Source of the DNA: Conoideocrella luteorostrata
Lineage: Eukaryota; Ascomycota; Sordariomycetes; Hypocreales; Clavicipitaceae
Direction: 5' to 3'
NCBI GenBank assembly: GCA_032433595.1
Contig: JASWJB010000554.1
Span: forward strand, 1-17,333
DNA: 17,333 bases
How positions within the stretch are numbered: the first letter of the stretch is position 1; each line of letters begins with the position of its first letter. The notes under the pieces were generated by a model. That model did not search any database. It worked only from the letters and a program-made list of their open reading frames with translations, and was not told the DNA's origin. Made by a program: the position numbers and the translations under genes. Positions 1 to 11,058 of the stretch are shown in pieces.

Positions 1-24
1 CACACACACACACTATATATATAA
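1..24. repeat. CA/TA microsatellite at window edge
   Basis: A run of about six CA units passes directly into about five TA units. The repeat is cut by the start of the window, so its full length is unknown. Confidence 0.9.
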
Positions 25-1501
25 TGAAAGCAGCCTCACTTATGTGGGCAGTGGGCGACTTCTGCTCATGTGAACTCGTTACTGCCTCATCAATTTACGC
101 ATTGGAGCAAGGGATAAATAGTCTCTGGTGCCTAGTTCGTATCACGAGACAGACGCATTCATGAACCACCTCTCGTTCCACATATTTTTTCCAAGACATC
201 AGTTTCTCAGCATGCCAGAGCGTGCAGAATTTTTTTCTCAAGAAAGCAGATGATTTTGCAGCCTTAGTTGTTATGTTATGTAAAGCCAGCAATTGAATAG
301 AGTGGGAAATGGAAGAAATAGATAAACTTGATGATGTTTTGTACGCTAAATTGATGCGTGTGCTTCTATCTATTCCGACGAGGAATTAGACCGCTATTTA
401 TGCCTAGATTTCAGGTCAATCCTGCGTAGGCGACCGGGGCGACATGGGCAGCACGCCTTGCTGAGCTCCAGCTGCAGCTTCCATTGCTACAGATCGGGCG
501 AGAAGCGTGTCGCGCGACTGAAGATTGATAGATTAGATTAAGTTCCTGAATAAGTTAAGGGACCATTAAAGCAGACGAATATGTCGACCGCAGACGGAAG
601 AAGAAAATAAGCAGTCGCCATTGCACTGTATCGCCGGCGGCAACGTCCGCCCCTGCCGGACCAGGCGGCTACGGCAGCCTGGGAGTGTGTTAGTCTGAGT
701 GTACTAAGCTGACGAATTGCATCCAACCACTCCAGCCTTGTTCTGCATCTCATAGGGGCGGTACAATTTTCCCCGCCTGGCCGCGGCCCAGTAGATACTA
801 TGACCCTGGTCGTCATCGAGTCCTCTCAACCTCCCTGCCGCTAACTTGATTTGAGAGCTGTTGGCATTTTCGGGGCTAAACATTCAGACAATAATTCCAC
901 AGCTGTTTTGGGCTGCCAGGATCGCGGGAATGTTGTTGGCCACCGGTAAGCCAACCGTCTTGGCTTGGTGGAGGGCTCAGCTTGCCCCCCTGCTGATCCA
1001 CGATTTAGCGGGTAGAATCGACGGGTCTTGCTGGCCTGGGAAAGTAACGCATATACTACTCCGTAGGGGACCACTCACTGTATTACCCCATGTCCCATGT
1101 CCAATCAGCGAGTCCTTTGATGTAGTCGGGGTTGTGGTTTAGCGCCTAGCCCAGCCCGTTAGCTAATCGGATACGATATGATGCGTACATCTGTAACTGG
1201 CTAACTGCGCGGCCAATTTGAGCAGTAACGAATTTACAAAAGGCGTTTTGCACGACCTTTTGTCCTCTAAGAAGTTGTACGAAGTTGGCAGCGCAGGACT
1301 TTTGTGAGCGCCGACAACGAGCCTACCGTCTGTTCGATTTAAATAACCCTGCACCGCAAACCACCTGTAGATGCATTCCTACTAAGACCATGTTGCCATT
1401 GCTTTGAGCCACTGTCGCAACCTTACCAGTTGGGTTGAATACCACCAGCTGGTCGACACCAACACGCAGGCCAACACACCGACCCAACCCTTCCTGAAAG
1501 C
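25..1501. other. No recognisable gene
   Basis: Only short overlapping open frames (at most about 93 codons) occur here on both strands. None resembles a family I know, and none has a convincing start, intron or signal peptide. At 364-392 there is a motif (GACGAGGAATTAGACC and its left flank) that recurs at 11594-11621. It reads as D-E-E-L-D-x-x-L in one frame, so it may be a scrap of a transposon coding region. Confidence 0.5.
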
Positions 1502-2465
1502 GAATACACAAGAAATCTGGAGAAACTTCACAATATGGGTAACCTTCGCTGGGAACAATGCCGCCTTGAGGAAGCCAAAAATCTCTTCACCCAATCGCTG
1601 AGAGGCAGCCGAAGTGAGAGCAGATACGGGCCAACAAATCCTTCCACCACTCAAACTCTGTGCAGTCTACGGGTAGTATACAGAAGGCTAAACCGGCCAA
1701 ACGACGCAGAGCGTGCATTTTGCGAGGCCCTAGCGGCAGGCGAGACGACTCAGGGATCGAAGCATCCATCAACGATGGAAACAGTCCGTAACCTAGGCAA
1801 TCTGTACATGACCCAAAACAAACTGAGTGAAGCTGACGCCATGTATCTGCGCGCACTATCAGGGGGGGGGGGGGGGAATTCGTTTAGCCGAGCCATAAGT
1901 CAATCCTGGACACTGCTAATAATCTTGGACTTTTACGTCAAATGCAAGGCCGATTTGAGGATGCAGAACGCCTATTGAGTCGCGCAGCGGAGGGTAGAGA
2001 AGCAATCTTTGGCCCATCTCACAACCGTACTCTGGAGTCAACTGGGCGTCTCTATGTACTCTACATGCAGCTGCAAAGGAAGAGAGACGCTGCGACCATG
2101 TGCCATCAATTGTTGGCGGGCAGGTAGACGTTGTCAGGACCGGACCACCATCGTACACTCTTGACGGCAAATGGTCTAGGATATCTTTACGAGTCGCTCG
2201 GCAACCACGAAGAAGCACTGCAATTATACGTACAGACTCTTCGCGGATTCGAGAATGCCCATGGTTCTGACCAAACGGGCTAATTTGAACGCGTGATCCT
2301 GGCGCTGGAGACCATGGGCAGAGTTTTTGCAAACTCCACAAGAACGACGATGCAGAAATTCATTATGCAAGGGCAAGAGATATGATAAGAGTCAATTATG
2401 GGAAAGATCATGAGAGATGTGCAGAACTGACATTTTTGTTGCAATCGTGTCGAGAGAACACTTGA
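1502..2465 (+). pseudogene. Decayed TPR array, C-terminal part of a fungal NLR
   Basis: Read in a shifting + frame, this stretch encodes about six tetratricopeptide repeats of 42 residues, of the kinesin-light-chain type usual at the C-terminus of fungal NB-ARC/NACHT receptors. Recognisable units are NMGNLRWEQCRLEEAKNLF, NLGNLYMTQNKLSEADAMY, NNLGLLRQMQGRFEDAERLL, GLGYLYESLGNHEEALQLY and a final unit with NDDAEIHYARARDMI. Spacers such as SKHPST and PSHNRTLES are the usual linkers. The frame is broken by a run of 15 G at 1862-1876, by TAG at 2125-2127 and TAA at 2281-2283, and by a further frameshift near 2335. The array ends at TGA 2463-2465, which may be the true end of the ancestral gene. 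No nucleotide-binding domain lies upstream, so this is a 5'-truncated relic. In an intact receptor the repeats would act as the sensor. Confidence 0.8.
1862..1876 (+). repeat. Homopolymer run of 15 G
   Basis: Fifteen consecutive G residues, followed by AATTCG, sit between two TPR units. The upstream and downstream TPR frames differ across it by one base: 16 or 13 G would put them in the same frame, though a TAG at 1885-1887 follows. Runs of this length are prone to replication slippage and to sequencing error. Confidence 0.9.
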
Positions 2466-3473
2466 TTGCACGCACATTACTCTGCACGGTTTCCAGAAAC
2501 GTGTTGCCAGCACTGTAGCGTAAATAGCGGGTATTTTAGGGTGTGCGGCACAGTGCAAATTGGCGGACAGCGGTCAAAAGAGGTGCCGACAGGTATGCCA
2601 TGCCAAACGCCCTGCTAAAAGTAACCAAAATTAGCGGAGTAACCTACCCGTGCTTACTTGGAATTTACTCCGTACAGGGAAAGGAAATAATGCTAATAGA
2701 CATTAGCCACAACGTTAATAAATGTCTTGCCTTGCCTTGCTTGCCTTCTTTTCTCTTTTTATGACTAGCACTTACTAGCCTTTACCCTAGAACGCACTCC
2801 AGTCCCTGGCGTTATGCTCTAAGATAGGCTAATAGCGGGAGTGTCTATACGTAGTCTTTTTGCGACAGTTATCTACCGCCTATGCGCGATAGGCGGATTA
2901 GCGCAGTCCCATTTATGGAATGCCTTGTCGGTCGCAGAAGCTGATAAGCGACAGCAAAGACCCAATTCTCCAGAATACCAGCGTCAATCCGCGCAACTCG
3001 TTCGTAATAGTCGTTGTCTACGTAGCAATCTAGGTTCAGCGAGATCGGGATTTCGAGTCAACTTAACTACGCTCAAGGTTTGAAACAGCTAAACCACTCC
3101 AGCCCATATACGTCCGTTTGCCGGCGACTGCAAGTCCATATTTTTGCACACCGTGATGCTTTACGGGCAATTGGTTCTGCTCATAACCACCAACGACACG
3201 GAGTAGCGGATGCAATTGGTTACCGTCAAGGTTGTCTGGTTGGCCAGTGATATGCACGCGCCGACGGCAAGGCTGACTCTTGGGCGCTCCCCTCCTCGAT
3301 GCCCGATGCAAGGCTTGGTGGCAAGTCATGCTTGCACCTCATACCTTATCTCCCCATCGCTTTCGGCTTGGCAAACGCAGTATTTCATCCACCGGTACTT
3401 GTAAAAACTTCATCGATCCCGAACCCCAACAATCTCTGCGCGCCGAACCAATACAGCCTTTTCGCGACCGACG
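2466..3473. other. Spacer between the two NLR relics, no gene recognised
   Basis: Short open frames only. Visible structure includes a C/T-rich stretch of repeated TTGCC units (about 2722-2760), and a perfect 8-bp inverted repeat with a 5-base loop at 2876-2896. The last few hundred bases would be the 5' flank of the NLR beginning at 3474, but I see no clear TATA box or promoter. Confidence 0.5.
2876..2896. repeat. Perfect 8-bp inverted repeat (hairpin)
   Basis: CCGCCTAT and ATAGGCGG form perfect arms around the loop GCGCG. No gene or terminator context is evident. Confidence 0.7.
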
Positions 3474-4394
3474 ATGCCATAGAAAAGGTTGAGCCACGAG
3501 GACTTTAGTGCGGGATGGATCTGTTCGTTGGAAGTGGAGCAGATCGCCGCGATGGAGATGCTAGACGAGGAGCACGAGCCTCTACCGCAACAAAGGGGCG
3601 ACACGGATATTTATAACCTTAGTAGTATTAATAATCATAACGTGATTATTGCCGGTTTTCCCAGGGCAGGGAACTGCCTCGTAGCCACCGTCATAGCCCA
3701 GATGAAGATGACATTCCCAAGCCTGAATTACTGTCTTTCGGTCGGGATTGGTAGCGGCGTGCCTATGAAGACGAATCATGGGATGATCCGCCTTGGACAC
3801 GTGGTAGTCAGCGAACCGGCTGGTATACATTCTGGCGTAGTGCAATACGATCACGGAAAAGTAAAAGCGGGAGAGTTTCATCGCAAAGGGTCCCTCGCAC
3901 CTCCTCTAACAGGTCTCCTGAACGCTGCTCGTGAGGTAGCTATACAAGCGAATGGATTATGACCCTATTTGGAAGAACACGCAGAGAATCCAAACTAGCC
4001 GTCCAAAGCTTCGCCGCTTCAAGTTCCCCGGTGCCCATGAATGATGACCTCTACCAACCTGACTATGAGCATTAGCAGGTCGGAGTACTCTGCGCAGAAG
4101 ACGGGTGCGATCCAATGAAACCTGCCGAACGGCCGATAGACGACAATATGGAACCTTTTGTTGTCGTGCATTGAGGGACAATAGCGTCTAGAGAGCTGGT
4201 GATCAAGGACGCCAAGAAGAGGGATAGCCTGACACGGGAACACGGGGTATTTTACTTCGAAATAGAGGCAGCAGGAGCGCTTGCAAAATTCCTATGCATG
4301 GTAGTCCGAGGTATCTCAGACTACTGCGACTCCCACAAGAACGTCATTTCGCGTGGGTACGCTGCAGCGGTAGCAGCTGATTATGCAAGGCAGT

Positions 4395-4609
4395 TATTCT
4401 GTGGGTTGCACAGGGTGTTGTGCAATAACGGTATCGATACCAATTGCGGTCAAAATACAATATATTCAATAAGTCTCTCTGTCTACCTAAGAGGGAGAAA
4501 ACAAGTCAAGATACGAAGCCTAATTCGTCGTATAAATAGGGTGGCCGAAAGGTGGCCACGTGACTCGCTCCATGCTTCTCATTGTGCTTGGCGGGATTCC
4601 AACATATTC
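4395..4609 (-). mobile_element. Solo LTR, family A, with TSD TATTC
   Basis: The LTR spans 4400-4604 (205 bp). On the minus strand it begins TGTTGGAATCCCGCC and ends with a CCCACA terminus. The flanks 4395-4399 and 4605-4609 are both TATTC, an exact 5-bp target duplication. It shares terminal and internal blocks with 12549-12745, including a GGTATCGATACC palindrome, a TATAAATA-type box and a GCCACGTGAC block. It sits inside the PNP part of the NLR relic: removing it and one TSD joins ARQLF to FLVPMS in frame. The short length, TG..CA ends and TATA box suggest a Ty1/copia-type element, but no internal region is present to prove the class. Confidence 0.9.
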
Positions 4610-4968
4610 TTTCTTGTACCCATGAGCACAGGCGGGGTCCGTATGAATGTGCTACAGCTCCTTTGTAGGTGAAAGAATTTACACCACTACCTCTGGGTTT
4701 CAAGCGGGGACCATCAACAGTTTAGCAAATGCAAACGCGGGAGTCCACGATAAATCCACTCCAGGTAGATTGCGATGATGCACCGGTCTGTTTTTCCTTT
4801 GCTAACCTAGGAAGCAGACTGTTTGGAAACGCTGCCGAACCCATCGATCTTGATCCCGCTCAGTCGGGACTGAAACTTCGTAGCAAGGGGGAAGATACTC
4901 GACCAGATTCACCAAAGCTGCAGCTAGCCAGGGGCGTGGACTGCGCTGGTTGGCCTCAGAGGTGTCAG

Positions 4969-5025
4969 GTAGGTTATGACACGGTGAACTCAACATTAGG
5001 AGCAAATCACTTATTCTTTATGAAG
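4969..5025 (+). other. Relic intron inside the NB-ARC P-loop
   Basis: The donor is GTAGGT at 4969, the acceptor AAG ends at 5025, and CTCAAC at about 4987 is a plausible branch site. At 57 bp this is a normal fungal intron size. Splicing would join ALVGLRGV to KSQLAIEFAYRAR through an AGC codon, restoring a Walker A outline. The intron is inferred from reading-frame continuity alone. Confidence 0.65.
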
Positions 5026-5442
5026 CAAATCGCAGCTCGCCATCGAATTCGCATACCGCGCGAGAGAGCGATCTTCCGGAACATCGGTCTTCTGGATTCA
5101 CGTTAGCAACATTTCCAGGTTCGAGCAGGGCTTTCGAGACATCGCGACTAGTATTAAGCTTCCCGGACGGCAGGACCCAAAAGCAAACATATTCCAGCTC
5201 CTGAACGAGTGGCTACAAGACGAAGCGGAGGGACCCTGGGTGCTTATTCTCGATGACGTAGACGACGCGAGCTATTTGAAGTCCCTGAGCCCCGGTATCG
5301 ACACAGAGGCGACAGCGTTGGGGACCGCAAATCCTAGACAGCTAGTGTCATATATTACACAATGAGATCATGGATCTGTCCTCACCACGTCGCGGAGCAG
5401 AGTGCCGCGCTAGAGTTGGTCGAGCCTGTCGAAGTCATTACT

Positions 5443-5652
5443 TGTTAAGGACTCGAGCTTAACCTCGTGTCTCGGAACGGAGGGGCAAGACAGGCGTATC
5501 CCTGTCACAGCGGCACGCCTTAGCGCGGTAGCTCGGCAGCGCAGAGAAGAAAAGAAGAGACCTTCTCGCTCTCTTTCCCTTCCCCTTCACCTCCCTTAAG
5601 CTTATAGATATCACAATTGGCGATTGTTTGCAAATGCCCCAAGACCAGTCCA
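5443..5652. mobile_element. Probable LTR or other insertion in the NB-ARC relic
   Basis: A block of about 210 bp interrupts the NB-ARC coding frame between LELVEPVEVIT and PMSEKDVLELF. It begins TGTTAAGG and appears to end TCCA, giving TG..CA ends. Its flanks (TTACT on the left, TTATA on the right) match at only three of five positions, so the target duplication is decayed or the boundaries are off by a few bases. It contains a long pyrimidine tract (about 5562-5596). I see no second copy in the window. Confidence 0.5.
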
Positions 5653-6066
5653 TTATACCAATGAGCGAAAAAGATGTCTTGGAGCTATTTTAGAATAAGC
5701 TTGGCTAGAGTGATAACGAAGCTTGCACAGCCGAGCTTGCTGCAGCGCTTGAACATATGCTGCTTGCCATTGTTCAAGCGGCCGCTTACGTTCTGCAAAG
5801 GCGTCCACGGTATTCTGTGCGGGAAGTATCTCAATGAGTTGCGCAACAGTGACAGGAGAAAAGCCGGGTTGCTTGGTCTTGAGGGCGGAAAACTGCGTCG
5901 AGATGTCGAAGCTAAGAATTCATTTCTCGCTCATGCAAATATCATTCCACTATATTCGTCAAATAAGACCTACCCCGGCAGATATGCTGTCATTTATGAG
6001 CTTTTGCGATCGACAAGACATCCCCGAAATTTTACTACGCGGCCATGATAACTGTACGCGCCGCTG

Positions 6067-6313
6067 CGATGTGTTGGAATAGTCAAGAGAGGTTCAAATA
6101 GATCTACATTGATGGGACGAGCTGTGTTACATTGATGATAGAGGGAGAATTCCTCGTCTGACGGCCCTGTCCAATTCCCCCCTATAAATGCCCCTACAAT
6201 CTGAGACACGCTTATCCTGAATTCCTGCCTTAGGCCCAGAGGCCACATATCCTTTCTCTCACTGCCCGTTTTTCCACATATCCACTCACACACACGTGTA
6301 ATCCAACACGATG
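6067..6313 (+). mobile_element. Solo LTR, family B, with TSD CGATG
   Basis: The LTR is 6072-6308 (237 bp), starting TGTTGGAATAGTC and ending GTAATCCAACA. The sequences at 6067-6071 and 6309-6313 are both CGATG, an exact 5-bp target duplication. A CTATAAAT box at about 6182 suggests transcription on the + strand. It is the inverted partner of 10818-11053. It lies in the NLR relic just before the acidic segment that follows NB-ARC. Confidence 0.9.
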
Positions 6314-6675
6314 AGCAGGGGTCGGTTTGGGACGACGGAGACAAACACCATGAAATTTTTGATGACAGCGACAGTGACTCAAGCGAACTACAATCTAACT
6401 TCGGCGACAATGACGGGTTCGAAAACGATATCGGAACACTGCGGAACTTTCTTTCATCATTGCCAATTACGATGGGACCGCGGTGGAAATAGCGCCACGG
6501 TGGCTCATTTTTGGCAGGGGCAGCAGATGTCAATTGAGCAGGCGTCAATTAAGAATAGAATAGAAGAGTAGGGTTAAATTTTTGGGTCGAGTTTTCAACC
6601 ATGTCTACTACACATGGTCGGCGCGTAAGCGATAGGCCCTATCCCGACCCAAGTCTAACGTGATCAAGAACCGCT

Positions 6676-8202
<1,527 letters not shown>

Positions 8203-8290
8203 CTTTAATGATCAGGATGCTCCCAAATGGCTATCTGCTACGTTATCCTGCTTTCAAACGTGGTAGGTAGGTGCAGAGACGGACATGGCC

Positions 8291-8299
8291 TATATTTAT
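8291..8299 (-). promoter_or_regulatory. Putative TATA box of the subtilase gene
   Basis: On the minus strand the sequence AATAAATATA lies about 90 bp before the ATG at 8202. The start codon context is ATTAAAGATGC, with A at -3. Confidence 0.45.
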
Positions 8300-8888
8300 T
8301 GCCTGGGCAAATGTATTGTCAAGGCTCACCATCTACTCTTGACATTGAAGCTGCCCGCACGATTTCGGCGTAGATTTTGAGAACTAGAATTATAGCGTTG
8401 CTTGACACTTTCTTAATCCTCGTATCGCTTTACTTTCTATCGTTATTGCCCACATCTACTCGGGCGACTAATCAGCTGATGGAGTACATAGCAGTAGTAG
8501 ATTCTATGGGGCAGAGCAACTGATAATTATGTCTATGAACCTGTTTAACATTTCATACGCGCAATATCTGGTCCTAGTTATGGAGCTGATGAAGTGATTT
8601 TGTCTTTGAGAAGTATTTGGTCGTAGAATGTGGCCCAGGACTAGACAGAATTTTACCAGGCCCAGCGGCCTAGAAGCTTTAAAATGTGGGTCGTTACGGT
8701 ACAAAAGGTAATTATAATACTCCGTAAAGCATTCTGAAATTATGAGGCAAGCCGGTACGTTAGGGCCAGATGTAATATTAAGCTCATCATCGTGTCGCAG
8801 GGCAAAGAAATGGTGTGAAGGATCGATCGTACGAGTAGTGAATGGAAGCTAACGCTGACGACGATGATGACGAATCTGCTCCCAGAAA
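8300..8888. other. Intergenic, nothing recognised
   Basis: No convincing gene is seen. The only hint is a short TACTCCGTA-type string near 8718, which also occurs near 1061, 2668 and 15703 and is common in decayed fungal repeats. Confidence 0.5.
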
Positions 8889-9370
8889 GTGGAGACTGAC
8901 CGAATTTGGCTAGAGGGATTGATTCCCACACCCCCACCCATAAGACGCTTTATCGAATATCATTGTCATATTCTATTACAAACATACAAGTTACCGGTCG
9001 AAAGCCTTGGCCACAGACAAGCCAAAGTAGAATTATTTGCCCTTCACAGTCTATTCAAGGAGATCCCAAAGCGCATCAACTTTCAGAGCCTTGACGAAAA
9101 GTATGTGTTGGCCCACCCAGATCTAAGATGTGGCAGTATCATCGTCACTGGCGACTTGCACATTCTTGGTATTATCGATTGGGAGTTCACTAGCGCGATT
9201 CCTCTGCAATTATTCACACCACCGTCATGGATTATGGGTCATGATCCTACTACCTTGCGTATCGCCACAGGTATTCACTGTGACAATGTTTTCCTAGAGT
9301 TTTGTGGTATTCTTAAGAAGATGTGCCGCACCTCTATTGCCTGCACACAGCTTTAGCACAACTGGGGCAT
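8889..9370 (+). pseudogene. 3' part of an aminoglycoside phosphotransferase (APH)-like gene
   Basis: The open frame encodes the C-terminal lobe of a fungal APH/choline-kinase-like protein, recognisable by ELFALHSLFKEIPKRI, HPDLRCGSIIV, LHILGIIDWEF and PLQLFTPPSWIMGHDP. The catalytic Asp of the Brenner motif (HxD) and the DFG-equivalent Asp (IIDWE) are present. The metal-binding Asn of HxDxxxxN is replaced by Ser. The N-terminal lobe with the ATP-binding residues is missing, and no in-frame start upstream restores it. A TAG at 9355-9357 ends the frame where homologues continue (CTQL, stop, then HNWGIK), and a solo LTR begins a few bases later. It is a truncated, stopped and interrupted copy. 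The family's substrates in fungi are mostly unknown, and drug resistance should not be assumed. Confidence 0.75.
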
Positions 9371-9586
9371 TAAGGTGTAGGAAGCACAGGGCTTCGAGTA
9401 GCTGGTACCAGAAGGTGAAGCAGTACAAAAAACAAAGGATTCAATTCATTAGGTCTGTCTAGAAAGGGAAGAGAAGAAGAAGAAGAGTATCTATGCCCGC
9501 GCCGTATATAAGAGGCGCGCCAGGGTAACCAGGTGACGTGCCCACGTACCTGCCCCCGTGCCTTGACGGGATATTCCAACATAAGG
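9371..9586 (-). mobile_element. Solo LTR, family A, with TSD TAAGG
   Basis: The LTR is 9376-9581 (206 bp) on the minus strand, from TGTTGGAATATCCCGTC to CTTCCTACA. Flanks 9371-9375 and 9582-9586 are both TAAGG. It carries a TTATATAC box and a TTC-rich tract, and it is closely related to 12200-12396. It is inserted directly behind the APH relic. Confidence 0.92.
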
Positions 9587-10812
9587 ATAAGCGATCCCAG
9601 CAAGACAACGATATTTACGAAGTTTCTCCACTAATATAAATATTTCGCTAACTGTGCAGTCTCATAGAGGTATACTACTCCTCTATCTTCTAAAGCTATT
9701 TGGACTAAAGACATGCAAAGACAAAGTGATTAGTGAATTCTTCGCAGAAAAGAAAATTAGGAGCTTTTAGAGCAGGTTAAGGATTAAATTAAGAATTCTT
9801 AATAGTATACTAGTTATCTCAGGAAACACAATCTGCTTGTTGAGAATAACCAGATTTAAATAATACAAGAATTCCTTAAAAAAACAAAACTCCTAGTTTA
9901 AGGCAAGCAAACATAATGCTAATAGTCCTTAAGTAGTTTGTCGACCCAAAACGCACACCCAAAACTCACGTATGCTAAAGTCTGACACACAACCAGCAAC
10001 GCTCCGTCCACTTCGTGAAAGGTTCTGGCAAAGACCTTCCGTAGTTCGTAGAGACCTTTCTCTTGCCGAGATCAAATAGTCTAACAGCTTGCTCGTTGCT
10101 TATCGAGCTACTGTACGCTTCAATTGAATATAATAAGAAGGGAATATAAGGCACAAAACACTTTAATAAACTTCGGGGAAAAACTTCGTAAATTCTTGGC
10201 TGCCTGTGTGCCTTCTGTGTCTCTTCTATAAAGGGCATAATCGCACTACTTATAGCTACAACGTTCCTTCTGACCAAATTGGTCAAGTCCGCAGCTCACG
10301 TGAATTCAATCCCGTCACCTTAGTGGATCTACCCCGCCCACACACTACTTAATTTGTTTTTGTTAACTCTTGTTCCTTCTCCTGTAACTCTGCCGACTTA
10401 TACCACGGCCTCCTAATTACTTTGTCTTTCTCAGTAATTTCCTTCTGCAGAGCAATGACGCTTGTATCTATGTCTTTAGCAGCATTAAAAACTCTGCGCT
10501 GCCTTGAACTCAAGGTAGCCCCTGTTAAGATCTATCTATTAACTTTTGAAGCAAGCTTAGCTAATTTAACCAAATACTAACGCTCTGTCTGCTTTACCGT
10601 GTACTCTCGCATAATATCGCTAATTCTTTTTTTAATATATTTAAGATCCTTTACGCTAGGATTTGGGCTAGTTATAATAGTAAATAATTTGTTTAAGAGG
10701 GTAGTTATATTAGCTAAGAGTTAGGCAGCAAAGCTTAGAGGTAATAGTTATGTAAATTAGCATTAATTAAGGGGTTATTTTATAATAATAAAAATAAAGC
10801 TTGTGCTTACGC
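9587..10812. other. AT-rich decayed DNA, possible transposase remnant
   Basis: The stretch is visibly AT-rich with many TA steps and stops in all frames. Between about 10700 and 10345 the minus strand reads as a weak coding relic with fragments such as FNAAKDIDTSVIALQKEI and KEQELTKTN. These resemble the coiled C-terminal tails of fungal pogo/Fot1-type transposases, but I cannot confirm this. A 15-bp palindrome (TGACCAA-A-TTGGTCA) lies at 10271-10285. Confidence 0.35.
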
Positions 10813-11058
10813 TTAGGCGTTGGATAATATGTGTGCGTGGACCGGATGTGTGGATACACGGGCTGTGAGAGAAAGGATACGTGGCCTCTGGGCCTGAGGC
10901 AGGAATTCAGGATAAGCGTGTCTCAGATTGTAAGGGTATTTATAGGGGGGTTTGGACAGGGCCGTCAGACGAGATATTCTCCCTCTATCATCATTGTAAC
11001 ACAGCTCTTCCCATCAATGCATATCAATTTGAACCTCTCCCTATAATCTAACATTAGG
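10813..11058 (-). mobile_element. Solo LTR, family B, with TSD TTAGG
   Basis: The LTR is 10818-11053 (236 bp), inverted relative to 6072-6308. The two share long blocks such as GGCAGGAATTCAGGATAAGC and GGCCGTCAGACGAG. Its first base reads C in place of the expected T. Flanks 10813-10817 and 11054-11058 are both TTAGG. The TATA-like box reads on the minus strand. Confidence 0.9.

Larger units (their letters stand above)
3474..6560 (+). pseudogene. Broken NOD-like receptor: PNP_UDP - NB-ARC, disrupted by LTRs
   Basis: The order matches fungal NLRs with a nucleoside-phosphorylase-like N-terminus followed by an NB-ARC switch domain. An ATG at 3474 is followed two codons later by TAG (3480-3482), then the usual opening (SHEDFSAGWIC, MEMLDEEH). 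PNP landmarks are VGIGSGVPM, RLGHVVVSEP, FEIEAAGALAKF and RGISDYCDSHKN (to about 4399). Frames change near 3955 and 4036, with stops at 4073-4075 and 4172-4174. NB-ARC landmarks are a damaged P-loop split by an intron (4946-5035), FWIHVSNISRFEQGFRDIA, the Walker B segment WVLILDDVDDA (about 5238-5270), AALEHMLLAIVQAAAYVLQ (about 5735-5795) and EGGKLRRDVEAKN (about 5880-5920). An acidic segment and the DGFENDIGTLRNF motif follow at 6340-6450. The TPR region expected next is absent. Such receptors act in the cytosol in non-self recognition; this copy cannot be functional. Confidence 0.85.

Noticed and set aside
4430..4441. GGTATCGATACC palindrome as a regulatory site
   Set aside because: It recurs at 12570-12581 inside the same LTR subfamily and so is part of the repeat.
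3489..4700. Treating the frame breaks of the NLR as introns of a working gene
   Set aside because: Several breaks are in-frame stops inside conserved domains, and others lack splice sites. LTRs with exact target duplications interrupt the frame.
9975..10286. Minus-strand open frame of 103 codons in AT-rich DNA
   Set aside because: No domain is recognised. The surroundings are decayed, and the frame looks like a chance opening or a scrap of repeat.
10818..11053. Family B copies as terminal inverted repeats of one large DNA transposon
   Set aside because: Each copy has its own 5-bp duplication (CGATG and TTAGG), so they inserted independently; a single transposon would show one duplication at the outer edges.
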